The notes under the pieces are model-generated. The model ran no database searches. It worked only from the letters and a program-made list of their open reading frames with translations, and had not been told where the DNA came from. The translations under genes were made by a program, and so were the position numbers. This document shows positions 7,115 through 16,486 of a stretch of DNA of 45,728 bases, piece after piece. The DNA is from Trinickia dabaoshanensis (lineage in GTDB: Bacteria; Pseudomonadota; Gammaproteobacteria; Burkholderiales; Burkholderiaceae). The first letter of the stretch is position 1; every line of letters begins with the position of its first letter. The stretch spans positions 1 to 45,728 of the forward strand of contig NZ_PNYA01000044.1 in assembly GCF_002879885.1 (NCBI RefSeq). The letters are read 5' to 3'.

Positions 7115-8614
7115 TCACTGCGTATGGATCGCCTGCGCTATACACGTCCCACCATTGCCCTCGTTACACTGGGGGCTCTCAGGCGCGCCCACTTTCCAGC
7201 CGCCGCCAAGCGCCTTGGCCAGGAAGACCAACGTCGCCAACTGGCGGCCATGAATGGCCACCTCTTGTTCGCGGCTCGTCTGCAACTGCTGCTGCGCGCT
7301 GATCACGTCGATGAACGCGGTCATGCCCCCCGCGTAGCGCTCATGCGACATATCGACGAGGCGGCGCGCATCGTCGACGGCCGCATGGGCCTGCCGCGCT
7401 GCCGCGTCGAGCACGGATAGGCCGGTGACGCCGTCCTGAACCTGCTGCATCGCAGCGAGCACGGTCTGTCGATAATGCGCCTGTGCCTCGGCATAGCCAG
7501 CCCGAGCAAAATCCACTCGCGCCCGGCGTTTGCCCCCGTCGAACAGCATCGACTCCGCCGATACGCCTACCGACCACAGCAGCGCCGGCGCACCGAACAT
7601 ACTCGCGAAGCGCGTCGCTTCCCAGCCGATGCCGGGGTTCAACGTAAGGCTCGGGAAATACGCGGCGCGCGCCACGCCGATGCGCGCGTTCGCTGCGGCC
7701 ATCGCACGCTCGGCCGAAGCGATATCGGGCCGGCGCTCGAGCAGCTCGCTCGGCTGGGCGAGCGTGACGGCGGGCGGCGAGGTATCCGTCAGCGGCACCA
7801 CGCGCGGCGCGATCGAGAATGCCGGCGCCGCCGCGCCGACGAGCGCGGCAAGCACATGCTCGTATTGCGCACGTGTGGCGAAGAGCAATTGCGCCTGGGT
7901 CCGTGTCGCATCGAGTTGCGTCTGCTGCTGCAAAACATCGAGGCCCGATACCGCGCCTAGGTCATGGCGCGTGCGCACGTAATCGAGCGATTGCTGCTGC
8001 AAGGCGATGAGTTTGGCCAGCACGTCGCTTTGGGCATCGACGACACGTAGCGCAACGTACGTGGCCGCCACGTCGGCCGTGATCACGAGCCGGGCATTGG
8101 CCAGATCGTCGGCGGCCGCATCCGCCGAAGCGCTCGCCGCCTGAACTTCGCGGCGAATGCGCCCGAATAAGTCAAGCTCGTAACCCACGCTCGCCCGCAA
8201 CACGATGTCGTTCTGCACGGTCGAGTAAGTCGGCACCCCGTAGTTGATCCGCGGACGCTCACCGGAAATCTTCTCGCGCGCCGCGCCCGCTTGCACGCCC
8301 AATTGAGGCGCCTGCGCCGAAGCGACTTCGGCAAGACTCGCGCGCGCGGCATCGTAATGCGCGCTCGCCGCTCGCAACGTTTGGTTCTCGGCAAGCGCGG
8401 CGGCTTCCAGGCTGTCGAGCTGTGCATCGCCGAAGCCGCGCCACCAGTCGAGCACGAGCGGCGCGTGCGCGGGAGCCGCCGCATGCCAGTATGCGTCGCC
8501 GGCGTCGATGCGCCACGCCGCCGGCATCTCGAGCTCCGGCCGTCGGTAGTCGGGCCCGGCCGCGCATCCGGCGAGCGCCGCCATCATCGAGAACCAAGCC
8601 CAGCGCATCCTCAC
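7115..8614 (-). CDS. Outer-membrane efflux lipoprotein, NodT family
   Basis: A 499-residue TolC-like outer-membrane channel protein of the RND pump. The lipobox ALAGC places the acylated Cys at about residue 17. Two OEP repeats follow, each with long heptad-rich helices that build the periplasmic barrel; ERRPDIASAERAMAAANARIGVARA is the conserved second-repeat segment. The start overlaps the stop of the membrane-fusion gene by 4 bp, so translation is coupled. The C-terminal tail after about residue 470 is unrelated to the channel fold. It completes the tripartite pump at the end of the long minus-strand run. Confidence 0.93.
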   Translation of the reverse strand: MRMRWAWFSMMAALAGCAAGPDYRRPELEMPAAWRIDAGDAYWHAAAPAHAPLVLDWWRGFGDAQLDSLEAAALAENQTLRAASAHYDAARASLAEVASAQAPQLGVQAGAAREKISGERPRINYGVPTYSTVQNDIVLRASVGYELDLFGRIRREVQAASASADAAADDLANARLVITADVAATYVALRVVDAQSDVLAKLIALQQQSLDYVRTRHDLGAVSGLDVLQQQTQLDATRTQAQLLFATRAQYEHVLAALVGAAAPAFSIAPRVVPLTDTSPPAVTLAQPSELLERRPDIASAERAMAAANARIGVARAAYFPSLTLNPGIGWEATRFASMFGAPALLWSVGVSAESMLFDGGKRRARVDFARAGYAEAQAHYRQTVLAAMQQVQDGVTGLSVLDAAARQAHAAVDDARRLVDMSHERYAGGMTAFIDVISAQQQLQTSREQEVAIHGRQLATLVFLAKALGGGWKVGAPESPQCNEGNGGTCIAQAIHTQ

Positions 8615-9891
8615 GCGTGCCCCTTCGTCGTCACGGGCGCCGGCGTGGCGATGACTTTATCGCCGTCGGCCAACGAGTCGCCGGGGTTGACGATGACCCG
8701 ATCCTTCGGCGTGAGCCCACTTTCGATCTCGAGCGATTGCCCCAGATCGCGCGCGATGACGACGGGCTGCAAATGAACGCGACCGTCCGCGCCGACCACC
8801 GCCACGCGCGGCCCCTCGGCGCGAAACAGCAATGCGTTACCGGGCACTTGAAGCCGAGCGTGGGCGATATCGTCGAACGCTACTTGCACATACGCCCCGG
8901 GCAGCAGCGCGCCATCGTGGTTGGGCAAGGTCACTTCGACCTGCATCGAGCGTGTCGTCACATCGATGGCTTGCGCCGTGTGCGTGACGGTGCCCGCGAA
9001 CGAGCGGCCCGCAAGCTCGGCCTGCGTCACGACGACGTGCGCACCGGTTGCCATACCCTGTGCATAGGCCTGCGGCACATCGACATACACCCGCAGCGGA
9101 TCCGTCTGTGCAAGCGTAAACAACGCACGACGCGTACCGCCGTTACCCGCGTCGACGAGATCGCCGACATCGACGTTACGCCGCGTAACGACGCCCGCGA
9201 ACGGCGCGACGATGCGCTTGAACGACTCGAGTTCGCCGAGCCGCTTCACGTTCGCATCGGCCGCGGCAAAGCTCGCCGCCGCTTCGTCGTACGCGCTCGA
9301 GCGTTCGTCGAGTTCTTGTTGCGATACGGCGTCATGCGCGCGCAACTCGCGCCAGCGCGCAAGCGAACTCTTCGCCAATCCCAGCGTCACGTTCGCTTGG
9401 CGCTTTTGCGCCATGGCCTGAGCCAGCTCTTGATCGATTTCGGGCGTATCGAGTTCCGCCAAAAGCTGCCCCTCTCGCACACGCGTACCGATATCGACGT
9501 ACCAGCGCTTCACGTAGCCGTTGGCGCGTGCATAGATCGGCGATTGCACTGCGCCGCGCAGCGTGCCCGGCAGCACGAGCGCGTCGCCGTGGTGCGGCAC
9601 GGTCGGCTTGACGACGTACACATACTCGCGCTGATTGGCCGCCGCCGCGTCGGCCAGCGCATGCTTGCGCTCGATGCCGACAACGACCGTGCGAGCCGTC
9701 AACCCGACGATCGCCAAGGCGATGAGCATTGCCGCGACGCGCAGTCGCCGCCGTACCGTCTGCCTCGACGGCAACGGCACGGCGCCGCCCGCGGGCGGCA
9801 TCCGCGATGCGTCGGGGGCAGCGTGCGGGCGCTGTGCGTTGAAGGATTCGAGGGAGTCGTCCATGTCGTTGCGTTTTAATTGGGTCGTCAT
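8611..9891 (-). CDS. RND efflux periplasmic adaptor (HlyD/AcrA family)
   Basis: A 426-residue membrane-fusion protein. A single N-terminal transmembrane anchor lies at about 50-70. It is followed by the lipoyl-like half-motif (YARANGYVKRWYVDIGTRV, about 120-138), a helical hairpin (about 155-220), the second lipoyl half with IVAPFAGVVTRRNVDVGDLV, and the beta-barrel and membrane-proximal domains. Such adaptors link the inner-membrane pump to the outer-membrane channel. It overlaps both neighbours by 4 bp, so the three pump genes form one translational unit. Confidence 0.93.
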   Translation of the reverse strand: MTTQLKRNDMDDSLESFNAQRPHAAPDASRMPPAGGAVPLPSRQTVRRRLRVAAMLIALAIVGLTARTVVVGIERKHALADAAAANQREYVYVVKPTVPHHGDALVLPGTLRGAVQSPIYARANGYVKRWYVDIGTRVREGQLLAELDTPEIDQELAQAMAQKRQANVTLGLAKSSLARWRELRAHDAVSQQELDERSSAYDEAAASFAAADANVKRLGELESFKRIVAPFAGVVTRRNVDVGDLVDAGNGGTRRALFTLAQTDPLRVYVDVPQAYAQGMATGAHVVVTQAELAGRSFAGTVTHTAQAIDVTTRSMQVEVTLPNHDGALLPGAYVQVAFDDIAHARLQVPGNALLFRAEGPRVAVVGADGRVHLQPVVIARDLGQSLEIESGLTPKDRVIVNPGDSLADGDKVIATPAPVTTKGHA

Positions 9892-12800
9892 AGCGCGTGC
9901 GCCGCACCCCGCTTGCGCGCGAGCCGCCCATGCAATACCGAGAATACGAGCGGCACGAACACGAGCGTCGACACCGTCGCGAACAGGAGGCCGCCGATAA
10001 CGGCACGTCCCAGCGGCGCGTTTTGCTCGGCCGCATCGCCGACGCCCAGCGCCATCGGCAACATGCCGACGATCATCGCGGTGGCCGTCATCAAAACCGG
10101 CCGCATGCGAGTTGCTCCGGCTTCGAGAGCGGCGGCGAGCGGCGTCGCGCCGCTAGCGAGCCGCTCGCGCGCGAACGAAACCACGAGGATGCTGTTGGCC
10201 GTCGCAACACCGACGGTCATGATCCCGCCCGTCAACGCAGGCACCGACAAGCGCGTGCCCGTCAAAAACAGCATCCATGCGATACCGGCCAACGCCGCGG
10301 GCAGCGCGCTCACGATGATCAGCGGATCGAGCCATGACTGAAAGTTGACGACGATCAGCAGATAGACGAGCACGATCGCCACGGCGAGCCCGATATACAG
10401 GCCCGAGAACGACGATCGCATTGTCTCCACTTGGCCGCGCACGTCGATGTCCGATCCGCGCGCAAGGGTGGGCCGCGCCGTCGCGACGAGCTTGTCGATC
10501 TCGCGCGCAACGCTCCCGAGGTCGCGCCCTTGCACCGACACCAGTACATCGATGGCGGGCCGGATGTTGTAGTGCGACACCTCCGCCGGCAACGCGCGGC
10601 GTTCGACGCGGACAAGATTTCCGAGCAGTTGCGGCCGGCCGTTGCCGCCCGGCGCCATCACGGGGATACGCATGAGGCTGTCGAGCGATGCCGCGTCGTA
10701 TTGGGGCATCTGCACGCTGAGCGGGTATTGCACGCCATTACGTTCGTTGAGCCAGAACGCAGGGGCCGTCTGCGAACTGCCGGACAGTGCGACGAGCAGG
10801 TTCTGTGCGACGTTTTGTGCGGTTAGATCCAACTGCTGCAAGCGGGAACGGTCCATCCGAAACACGAATGCCGGCTCGTCGACACGCTGCTGGATATGCA
10901 CGTCCACGGTGCCCGGCAGCGTGCGCATCGCCTTCATGAGATGGCTCGCCACGGCGACGTTCGCACTCCGATTCGCGCCGACGACCTGCACGTCGATCGC
11001 CGCGGGCAGGCCGAAATTCAGAATCTGCGTAACGATATCGGCCGGCTGAAAGAAGAATTCGACACCAGGGAAGCGCTGCGGCAGCAGCGTACGCAGACGC
11101 TCCACGTAGCGTTGCGCGGGCGCGTGTCCGGGCGCGAGCGCGATCATCAGTTCGCCGTCGAACGTGCCGATCGTACCGGCATTGCTATACGACAAGTTGA
11201 TGCCGCTGTAGGGTAGCCCGAGGTTGTCGAGGATCGGGCCACGCTCGCGTACCGGCACGACTTCGCGCACGACGTTCTCGACCTGATCGGCGAGGCGCGC
11301 GGTTTCCTCGATGCGCAGGCCCGTCGGCCCCCGCATGTGCAAGCGGATCGCACCCGAGTCCACCGACGGAAAAAAGTCGGTGCCGACGACGAACAGCAAC
11401 GCCGTAGACAGCAGGCATCCGCCTAGAAACACGCCGCCAAAGCGGCCCGGTCGTTCGAGCGCCATCGTGAGCAGCACGACGTAATTGGCATGCAGACGGT
11501 TGAAGACGCGCTGAAAGCGCCGGTGCACGCGCGCAAACAGCGAGGTTCCCGTTTGCGCATCATCGGCGTGCATCGGCGGATGTTGCGTGAGCAATAGCGC
11601 GAGCGTCGGCACGAGCGTTCTCGATAGCAGATACGACGCGAGCATCGCGAACACGACCGCCTCGGCAAGCGGTACGAAGAGGTACCGTGCCACGCCCGTC
11701 AGAAAGAACATCGGCACGAACACGATACAAATCGACAGCGTCGAAACGAGTGCGGGCACCGCGATTTCACCGGCGCCGTCGAGAATCGACTCGCGCAGAC
11801 TACTGCCCATATGCAAGTGGCGCTCGATGTTCTCGATCGTGACCGTCGCATCGTCCACGAGAATGCCCACCGCGAGTGCGAGTCCTCCCAGCGTCATGAT
11901 GTTGATGCTTTCGCCGAGCGCCGACAAAGCGATCAACGAAGCCAAAATCGACAGCGGAATCGAGATCGCGATGATCAGCGTACTGCGCCAGTTGCCGAGA
12001 AAGAGCAGCACCATCGCTGCTGTCAGCGCCGCCGCAATCACCGCTTCGCGCGCCACGCCCTGCACCGCCGCCTTGACGAACACCGATTGATCGAACAGCG
12101 AAACGATCTTCAAATCGGGCGGCAGCGATTGGGCCACGTGCGGCAACAGCGCGTGAATGGCGTCGACGACCGACAGCGTCGACGCCTCGCCGCTTTTCAT
12201 CACCGACATCAGCACGCCGCGCCGCCCGTCCTGCCGCACGACGTTGGTCTGCGGCGAAAAGCCGTCGCGCACGTGAGCGACTTCGCCCAAGTAGGTCGTC
12301 GCGCCGTCGACGGTGTGCACGGGAATATGATTCAACCCGTCGATCGTATCGGGCGAAGCATTCGTCATGACCGAATATTCGGTCGCCCCGATCTTCGCCG
12401 TCCCGCTCGGCAATATCAGGTTTTGCGCATTGACGGCATTGATCACATCGCTCGGCGTGAGGCCCTTCGTCAGCAACGCACGCGTATCGAGGTCCACCGA
12501 GATCACGCGCGGCTTGCCGCCGTATGCGAACGGCACGACGGTGCCCGGAATCGTCACGAGTTGCGGGCGCAGAAAATTGGTGGCCGCGTCGTTGAGCGCC
12601 TGTTCGGACATGACGGGACTCGAGATGCCCAGTTGCAACACCGGAATACTCGATGCCGAGTACGTGAGGATCAACGGGGGTGTCGCGCCGGGCGGCATGA
12701 AACGCAACTGCGCCTCCTCGGCCGATACGGCCTGCGCCATCGCCGTACGCACGTCGGTGTGCGGCTGCAAGAACAGCTTGATGATCGCGATGCCGGCCAG

Positions 12801-13055
12801 CGATTGCGACTCGCTATGCTGGATGTTGCTGACGAGCACGGTGAGATTGCGCTCGTTGACGGTCGTGATGCGGTTGGCCATCTCCTCGGCAGACAGCCCG
12901 TTGTACGTCCAGATCACGCTGATGACGGGGATGTCGATGGCGGGCAGCACGTCGACGGGCGTGCGGATGAGCGTCAGCGGCGTCGCGAGGACGATCGCGA
13001 GCGCCATGACGATAAAGGTATACGGCCGCGAGAGAGCGAGCCTGACGATCCACAT
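9888..13055 (-). CDS. RND-family inner-membrane efflux pump
   Basis: A 1055-residue proton-driven transporter of the AcrB/MdtB superfamily, of normal length for the group. TM1 is near residue 10-30. The TM4 proton-relay motif ALAVGILVDDATVTIEN contains the paired Asp residues. A second half-repeat follows with FPSVDSGAIRLHMRG and a C-terminal bundle of TMs. The ATG at 13055 gives the standard start MWIVRLALSRPYTF; a longer in-frame extension has no family match and would overlap the binding-protein gene. It forms a pump with the two downstream genes. Because it lies in the same long directional run as the thia-amino-acid genes, export of that product is one possible role; general drug efflux is the alternative. 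Confidence 0.93.
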   Translation of the reverse strand: MWIVRLALSRPYTFIVMALAIVLATPLTLIRTPVDVLPAIDIPVISVIWTYNGLSAEEMANRITTVNERNLTVLVSNIQHSESQSLAGIAIIKLFLQPHTDVRTAMAQAVSAEEAQLRFMPPGATPPLILTYSASSIPVLQLGISSPVMSEQALNDAATNFLRPQLVTIPGTVVPFAYGGKPRVISVDLDTRALLTKGLTPSDVINAVNAQNLILPSGTAKIGATEYSVMTNASPDTIDGLNHIPVHTVDGATTYLGEVAHVRDGFSPQTNVVRQDGRRGVLMSVMKSGEASTLSVVDAIHALLPHVAQSLPPDLKIVSLFDQSVFVKAAVQGVAREAVIAAALTAAMVLLFLGNWRSTLIIAISIPLSILASLIALSALGESINIMTLGGLALAVGILVDDATVTIENIERHLHMGSSLRESILDGAGEIAVPALVSTLSICIVFVPMFFLTGVARYLFVPLAEAVVFAMLASYLLSRTLVPTLALLLTQHPPMHADDAQTGTSLFARVHRRFQRVFNRLHANYVVLLTMALERPGRFGGVFLGGCLLSTALLFVVGTDFFPSVDSGAIRLHMRGPTGLRIEETARLADQVENVVREVVPVRERGPILDNLGLPYSGINLSYSNAGTIGTFDGELMIALAPGHAPAQRYVERLRTLLPQRFPGVEFFFQPADIVTQILNFGLPAAIDVQVVGANRSANVAVASHLMKAMRTLPGTVDVHIQQRVDEPAFVFRMDRSRLQQLDLTAQNVAQNLLVALSGSSQTAPAFWLNERNGVQYPLSVQMPQYDAASLDSLMRIPVMAPGGNGRPQLLGNLVRVERRALPAEVSHYNIRPAIDVLVSVQGRDLGSVAREIDKLVATARPTLARGSDIDVRGQVETMRSSFSGLYIGLAVAIVLVYLLIVVNFQSWLDPLIIVSALPAALAGIAWMLFLTGTRLSVPALTGGIMTVGVATANSILVVSFARERLASGATPLAAALEAGATRMRPVLMTATAMIVGMLPMALGVGDAAEQNAPLGRAVIGGLLFATVSTLVFVPLVFSVLHGRLARKRGAAHAL

Positions 13056-13068
13056 TGCGTCTGTACGG

Positions 13069-14046
13069 TTATTGCGAAAACAGCAGGGCGAAGCGCTTGA
13101 GCACGGCGTCGCGGCTCGTGCCGCTACCGCCCGCTCGAGCTTGCGGCGAGGGCAGCAGCTTGATCGCATCGAGCCCCGGGCGAGCAGGCGCGACGTCGTT
13201 GCGCGCCGGGATGATGAACTCGTCGGCGACGTCTTGCTGGCCCTTGCGCGACAACACGAAGTCGACGAAGCGCTTCGCGTCGCGCACCTCTCGCGTGCCC
13301 TTCATGATCATCATCGGGCGCGCGGTCGCGATCGTGCCGGAGCGCGGGAAGATGACGTCGATCGGTGCGCCGTGCGCCTTGTCTTCGAGCGCCGTATGAT
13401 CCGCCACCGCGAACAGGGCCGCTTTGCCGCCCTTGATCACGGCATCCATGGCCTGCGCGTTCGAACCCGAAGGCGTCAGGCCGTTCTCGCGCAGCGCGGC
13501 GAGCAGCGCCCAGATGTCGATATCGCGCTGGGCGTCGAGCGCGGCGATGAGGTCCAGCGACGAGCCCGACTGCGCGGGATCGACCGTGCCGATCCGATCG
13601 CGATAGGCCGGTGCGGCGAGGTCGCCCCAGTCTTCGGGCCGAGGCGTCCCGCTGTCGATCCGCCACACTAGCGCGAGTGTCGCCACGCCCTCGGCGACGA
13701 ACTGCGGCGTTCGATAAGCACTGGAAATCTGCTCGTAGCCTGCGGGCCGATACGGCAGCAATTCGCCCCGCCGGCTCATCTCGAGCGCGGTATCCCATGA
13801 GCCGAGAATCACGACGTCGGCCGGCGTCGCGCCCTTGTCGGCTAAACGCGCGAGCACTTGGCCCGTGTCGCCTTGAAAGACGTTCACCTCGATGCCCGTT
13901 TCCGAGCGGAAATCCGCCGCGAGGCGGCGAATCAGCGGCGCGGGCCCGACGCTATAAACGGTCAACGCCGCGGCATCGGCCGCTGCCCCCGCACACACGA
14001 GCGCCACACAACATGCACTGAGAAGTCGCACAAAAGATCGTTTCAT
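13069..14046 (-). CDS. Periplasmic substrate-binding protein, iron(III)/2-aminoethylphosphonate-type
   Basis: A 325-residue exported protein with a Sec signal peptide (cleavage after about AAADA, residue 26). The mature part is a type II periplasmic-binding fold (SBP_bac_11/AfuA-like). It has the N-terminal strand LTVYSVGPAPLIRRLAADF, the segment VLARLADKGATPADVVIL, and late RDAKRFVDFVLSRKGQ. Such proteins normally feed an ABC importer, but no permease or ATPase gene is nearby. It begins 34 bp after aroG-like and ends 13 bp before the RND pump. It could act as a sensor or scavenger. The ligand is unknown. Confidence 0.85.
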   Translation of the reverse strand: MKRSFVRLLSACCVALVCAGAAADAAALTVYSVGPAPLIRRLAADFRSETGIEVNVFQGDTGQVLARLADKGATPADVVILGSWDTALEMSRRGELLPYRPAGYEQISSAYRTPQFVAEGVATLALVWRIDSGTPRPEDWGDLAAPAYRDRIGTVDPAQSGSSLDLIAALDAQRDIDIWALLAALRENGLTPSGSNAQAMDAVIKGGKAALFAVADHTALEDKAHGAPIDVIFPRSGTIATARPMMIMKGTREVRDAKRFVDFVLSRKGQQDVADEFIIPARNDVAPARPGLDAIKLLPSPQARAGGSGTSRDAVLKRFALLFSQ

Positions 14047-14080
14047 CGGTTTCGATCGAGCCGCTTTAGATCAAACGCTA

Positions 14081-15211
14081 TCAAGCGTTGACGAGTGTTT
14101 GCAGATTGCCGAGACCGGTGAGCCGCGCGCGCCGATCGCGGCCGGCCGTGCGCCGCCGGCGTACCGCCTGCGCCAGTTGCTCGACCACGCGTTCGGTGTC
14201 GCCCCAGCCGATGCACGCATCGGTAATGCTCTGCCCATAGACGAGCTCACAGCCCGGACGCAGATCCTGGCGGCCATCGACGAGGTTGGACTCGATCATG
14301 ACGCCCACGACGGCTTCGTTGCCCTCGGCCACGAGACGCGCCAAGTAATCGCAGACGAGCAGTTGATTCGCATGACGCTTACGGCTGTTGCCATGCGAGG
14401 CATCGATCACGACGCGCTCGGGCAGGCCACGTTGCGCGAGCGCGGCGCACGCTTGCGCAATGCTCTGCGCGTCGTAGTTCGGTTCCTTGCCGCCGCGCAA
14501 CACGAGGTGACACGCCGGGTTGCCCGTCGTGCCGATCGTCGCCAGCGTGCCGTCCGGCGCGACCGAGAGGAATTGATGCGGGCGGCTCGCAGCCTTGAGT
14601 GCATCGGCCGCGATCGTCACGTTGCCGTCGGTGCCGTTCTTGAAGCCGATCGGGCAAGGCAGTCCCGACGCGATCTGCCGATGGATCTGCGACTCGGTCG
14701 TGCGCGCGCCGATGGCGCCCCACGCGATCAGATCGCTCAGAAAATGCGTGGCGGTCGGTTCGAGGAATTCGGTTGCAGCCGGTACGCCCAGCAGATTGAT
14801 GTCGATGAGCAAGCGCCGCGCGAGCCGCAGGCCCAGCCGCACGTCGCTGCTGCCGTCGAGCAGCGGATCGTTGAGCAAGCCTTTCCATCCGTCGATCGTG
14901 CGAGGCTTCTCGAAGTAAGCGCGCATGACGATTTCGACGTCATCCGCGTACACGCGCCGTAGCGCGGCGATTTTCTCAGCATAGGCGAGCGCCGCCTCGA
15001 CGTCGTGGATCGAACATGGCCCGACGACGAGCGCCAGGCGGTCGTCGTCGCGCGCGACGATGGCGCCGAGCGCGCGCCGCGCCTGCTCGACCGTATCGCC
15101 GGCCGCCGCTCCGGGCAGCACCGTGGCAAGCTCGGCAGGAGACGGCAGCGGCGCGACGTGCGCGATCCGTCCGCCGTGGTAGGCGCCGCTGCGCTGAAGA
15201 TCTTCGCTCAT
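14081..15211 (-). CDS. 3-deoxy-7-phosphoheptulonate (DAHP) synthase, class I AroG type
   Basis: A 376-residue enzyme of the AroG/F/H family that condenses phosphoenolpyruvate with erythrose 4-phosphate, the first step of the shikimate pathway. Visible motifs are VVGPCSIHD, YFEKPRT, IGARTTESQIHRQIASGL, FKNGTDG, and DASHGNSRKRHANQ, which carry the metal- and substrate-binding residues. The ATG at 15211 is preceded by GAGGA and gives the usual family N-terminus. Its position, between chromate transporters and a binding protein and away from other aro genes, suggests an extra, pathway-dedicated or feedback-insensitive copy. That is inference; it may be the organism's ordinary isozyme. Confidence 0.92.
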   Translation of the reverse strand: MSEDLQRSGAYHGGRIAHVAPLPSPAELATVLPGAAAGDTVEQARRALGAIVARDDDRLALVVGPCSIHDVEAALAYAEKIAALRRVYADDVEIVMRAYFEKPRTIDGWKGLLNDPLLDGSSDVRLGLRLARRLLIDINLLGVPAATEFLEPTATHFLSDLIAWGAIGARTTESQIHRQIASGLPCPIGFKNGTDGNVTIAADALKAASRPHQFLSVAPDGTLATIGTTGNPACHLVLRGGKEPNYDAQSIAQACAALAQRGLPERVVIDASHGNSRKRHANQLLVCDYLARLVAEGNEAVVGVMIESNLVDGRQDLRPGCELVYGQSITDACIGWGDTERVVEQLAQAVRRRRTAGRDRRARLTGLGNLQTLVNA

Positions 15212-15274
15212 GTCCTCGTTCCTCGACGATCGTTGGATTCGGCGCACCAGCGCCGGCGTCGCATCAAATTCGCG

Positions 15275-15820
15275 TCAAATGACTCCTATCGCGCCGAGCA
15301 CGGAGCCCGCCGCGATGAGGTAGATCGGATTGAGCCGCCGCGTCATCGCAATGCCCGTCGCGACCGCCGTCAGCAGCAGCGTGCGCACCCAGCGCTCGTC
15401 CATATGCGAGGCGCCGACCGACAGCATCCAGCCCGTCGCCAGCACGAGCCCGACGGTCAGCGGCGCCAGCGATCGGCGTATCAGCTTGTGCCACTCCGTG
15501 CCGCTGTGACGCGCGCCGAGCGTCTCGACGGCGTAGGCGAGCAGCGACGTCGGCCCGCACATCGCGCCGATCGAGGCCAGTGCGCCGGGCAAGCTCGCCA
15601 CCCAGAAACCGTACATCGCCACAATCTGCACGTTCGGCCCCGGCGCCGCCTGCGCAAGCGCGTTCAACGAGATGAAGTCCTGGTCGGTCATCAGACGCAG
15701 ATCGTCGACGAGAAAACGATGCATCTCCGGCAACACCGCCCCCGCGCCGCCGAACGCAATCACCGAGATCAGAAAGAAATGCAGCGCCAGTACGCGCGTC
15801 AAATTTAAGTTCAGGTTCAT
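15275..15820 (-). CDS. Chromate transporter, second half (CHR domain)
   Basis: A 181-residue membrane protein with one CHR domain: VIAFGGAGAVLPEMHRF (about 20-36) and AQAAPGPNVQIVAMYGF (about 56-72) are the conserved CHR blocks. With the upstream 220-residue half it forms a short-chain (bidomain-split) ChrA pair. Family members move chromate or sulfate-like oxyanions across the inner membrane. The gene starts 4 bp inside the upstream CHR gene, so the two are coupled. In a sulfur-rich gene run, movement of a sulfur oxyanion is as plausible as chromate resistance. Confidence 0.9.
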   Translation of the reverse strand: MNLNLNLTRVLALHFFLISVIAFGGAGAVLPEMHRFLVDDLRLMTDQDFISLNALAQAAPGPNVQIVAMYGFWVASLPGALASIGAMCGPTSLLAYAVETLGARHSGTEWHKLIRRSLAPLTVGLVLATGWMLSVGASHMDERWVRTLLLTAVATGIAMTRRLNPIYLIAAGSVLGAIGVI

Positions 15821-16479
15821 GACGCCCCGCCTCCCAGCTTGCCGCCGTCGCCGCGGCGCGCCGTCCAGTTTGCGTGCCTGCGCATTGCGTATTCGATGAC
15901 GATGGCCGTGGGCACGAGCACCAGCATCACGTGCACGAGCGGCAGATGCAGTACCGCAATCGCGCCGAACGTCAGCAACCCGAGCCCGATCGTGAGCACG
16001 CGGCGCGTCAATGCGCGCGCGAGGCGCAGCCCCGTCTCGATACTGAGGCCTGCCGCCACGGCCGCCATTCCCTTCAGCGCCCCATGCACCTCGGGCAGCT
16101 TGCCGTACCAGCGATAGAGCAGCGCGAGCACGATCAGGATCACGAACGGCGGGATCAATAGACCGGTGACGGCGGCCAAAGCGCCGCGCCAGCCGCATCG
16201 CCGCGCACCGAACATCACGGCCAGGTGCGTCCCGTTCGCGCCCGGCAGCACCTGAGCGAAGCCGAGCAATTCGGTGAATTCCTGGTCCGTCAACCACGCA
16301 TTCGTATCGACGAGCGTGCGCCGCGCCCACGGCAAGATGCCGCCGAAGCCGCACAGGCCGATCGTCGCGAATGCGACGAACAGCGCGGCAGGCGAAACGG
16401 GCGCAGGCACGCGTTCGTGCGACGACGCGCGATGCTCGGCAAGCGTACTCATATCGGAGGCGGTGCTCTCGGCTCGCAT
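15817..16479 (-). CDS. Chromate transporter, first half (CHR domain)
   Basis: A 220-residue membrane protein with a CHR domain: TIGLCGFGGILPWARRTLV (about 40-58) and GFAQVLPGANGTHLAVMFG (about 72-90). It pairs with the overlapping downstream half as a split ChrA transporter. The start at 16479 is supported by GAGGA five bases before the ATG; MSTLAEHR at 16452 is an alternative. It begins 7 bp after the cytochrome gene. Specificity within the CHR superfamily cannot be read from the sequence. Confidence 0.9.
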   Translation of the reverse strand: MRAESTASDMSTLAEHRASSHERVPAPVSPAALFVAFATIGLCGFGGILPWARRTLVDTNAWLTDQEFTELLGFAQVLPGANGTHLAVMFGARRCGWRGALAAVTGLLIPPFVILIVLALLYRWYGKLPEVHGALKGMAAVAAGLSIETGLRLARALTRRVLTIGLGLLTFGAIAVLHLPLVHVMLVLVPTAIVIEYAMRRHANWTARRGDGGKLGGGAS

Positions 16480-16486
16480 CGCGTCC

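Noticed and set aside
8422-9879. Long plus-strand frame (485 codons) opposite the adaptor gene
   Set aside because: It is antisense to a clear HlyD-family gene and has the Arg/His-rich composition typical of shadow frames in GC-rich DNA.
11811-13671. Long plus-strand frames opposite the RND pump and binding protein
   Set aside because: They are shadow frames; the opposite strand encodes well-conserved proteins along the whole length.
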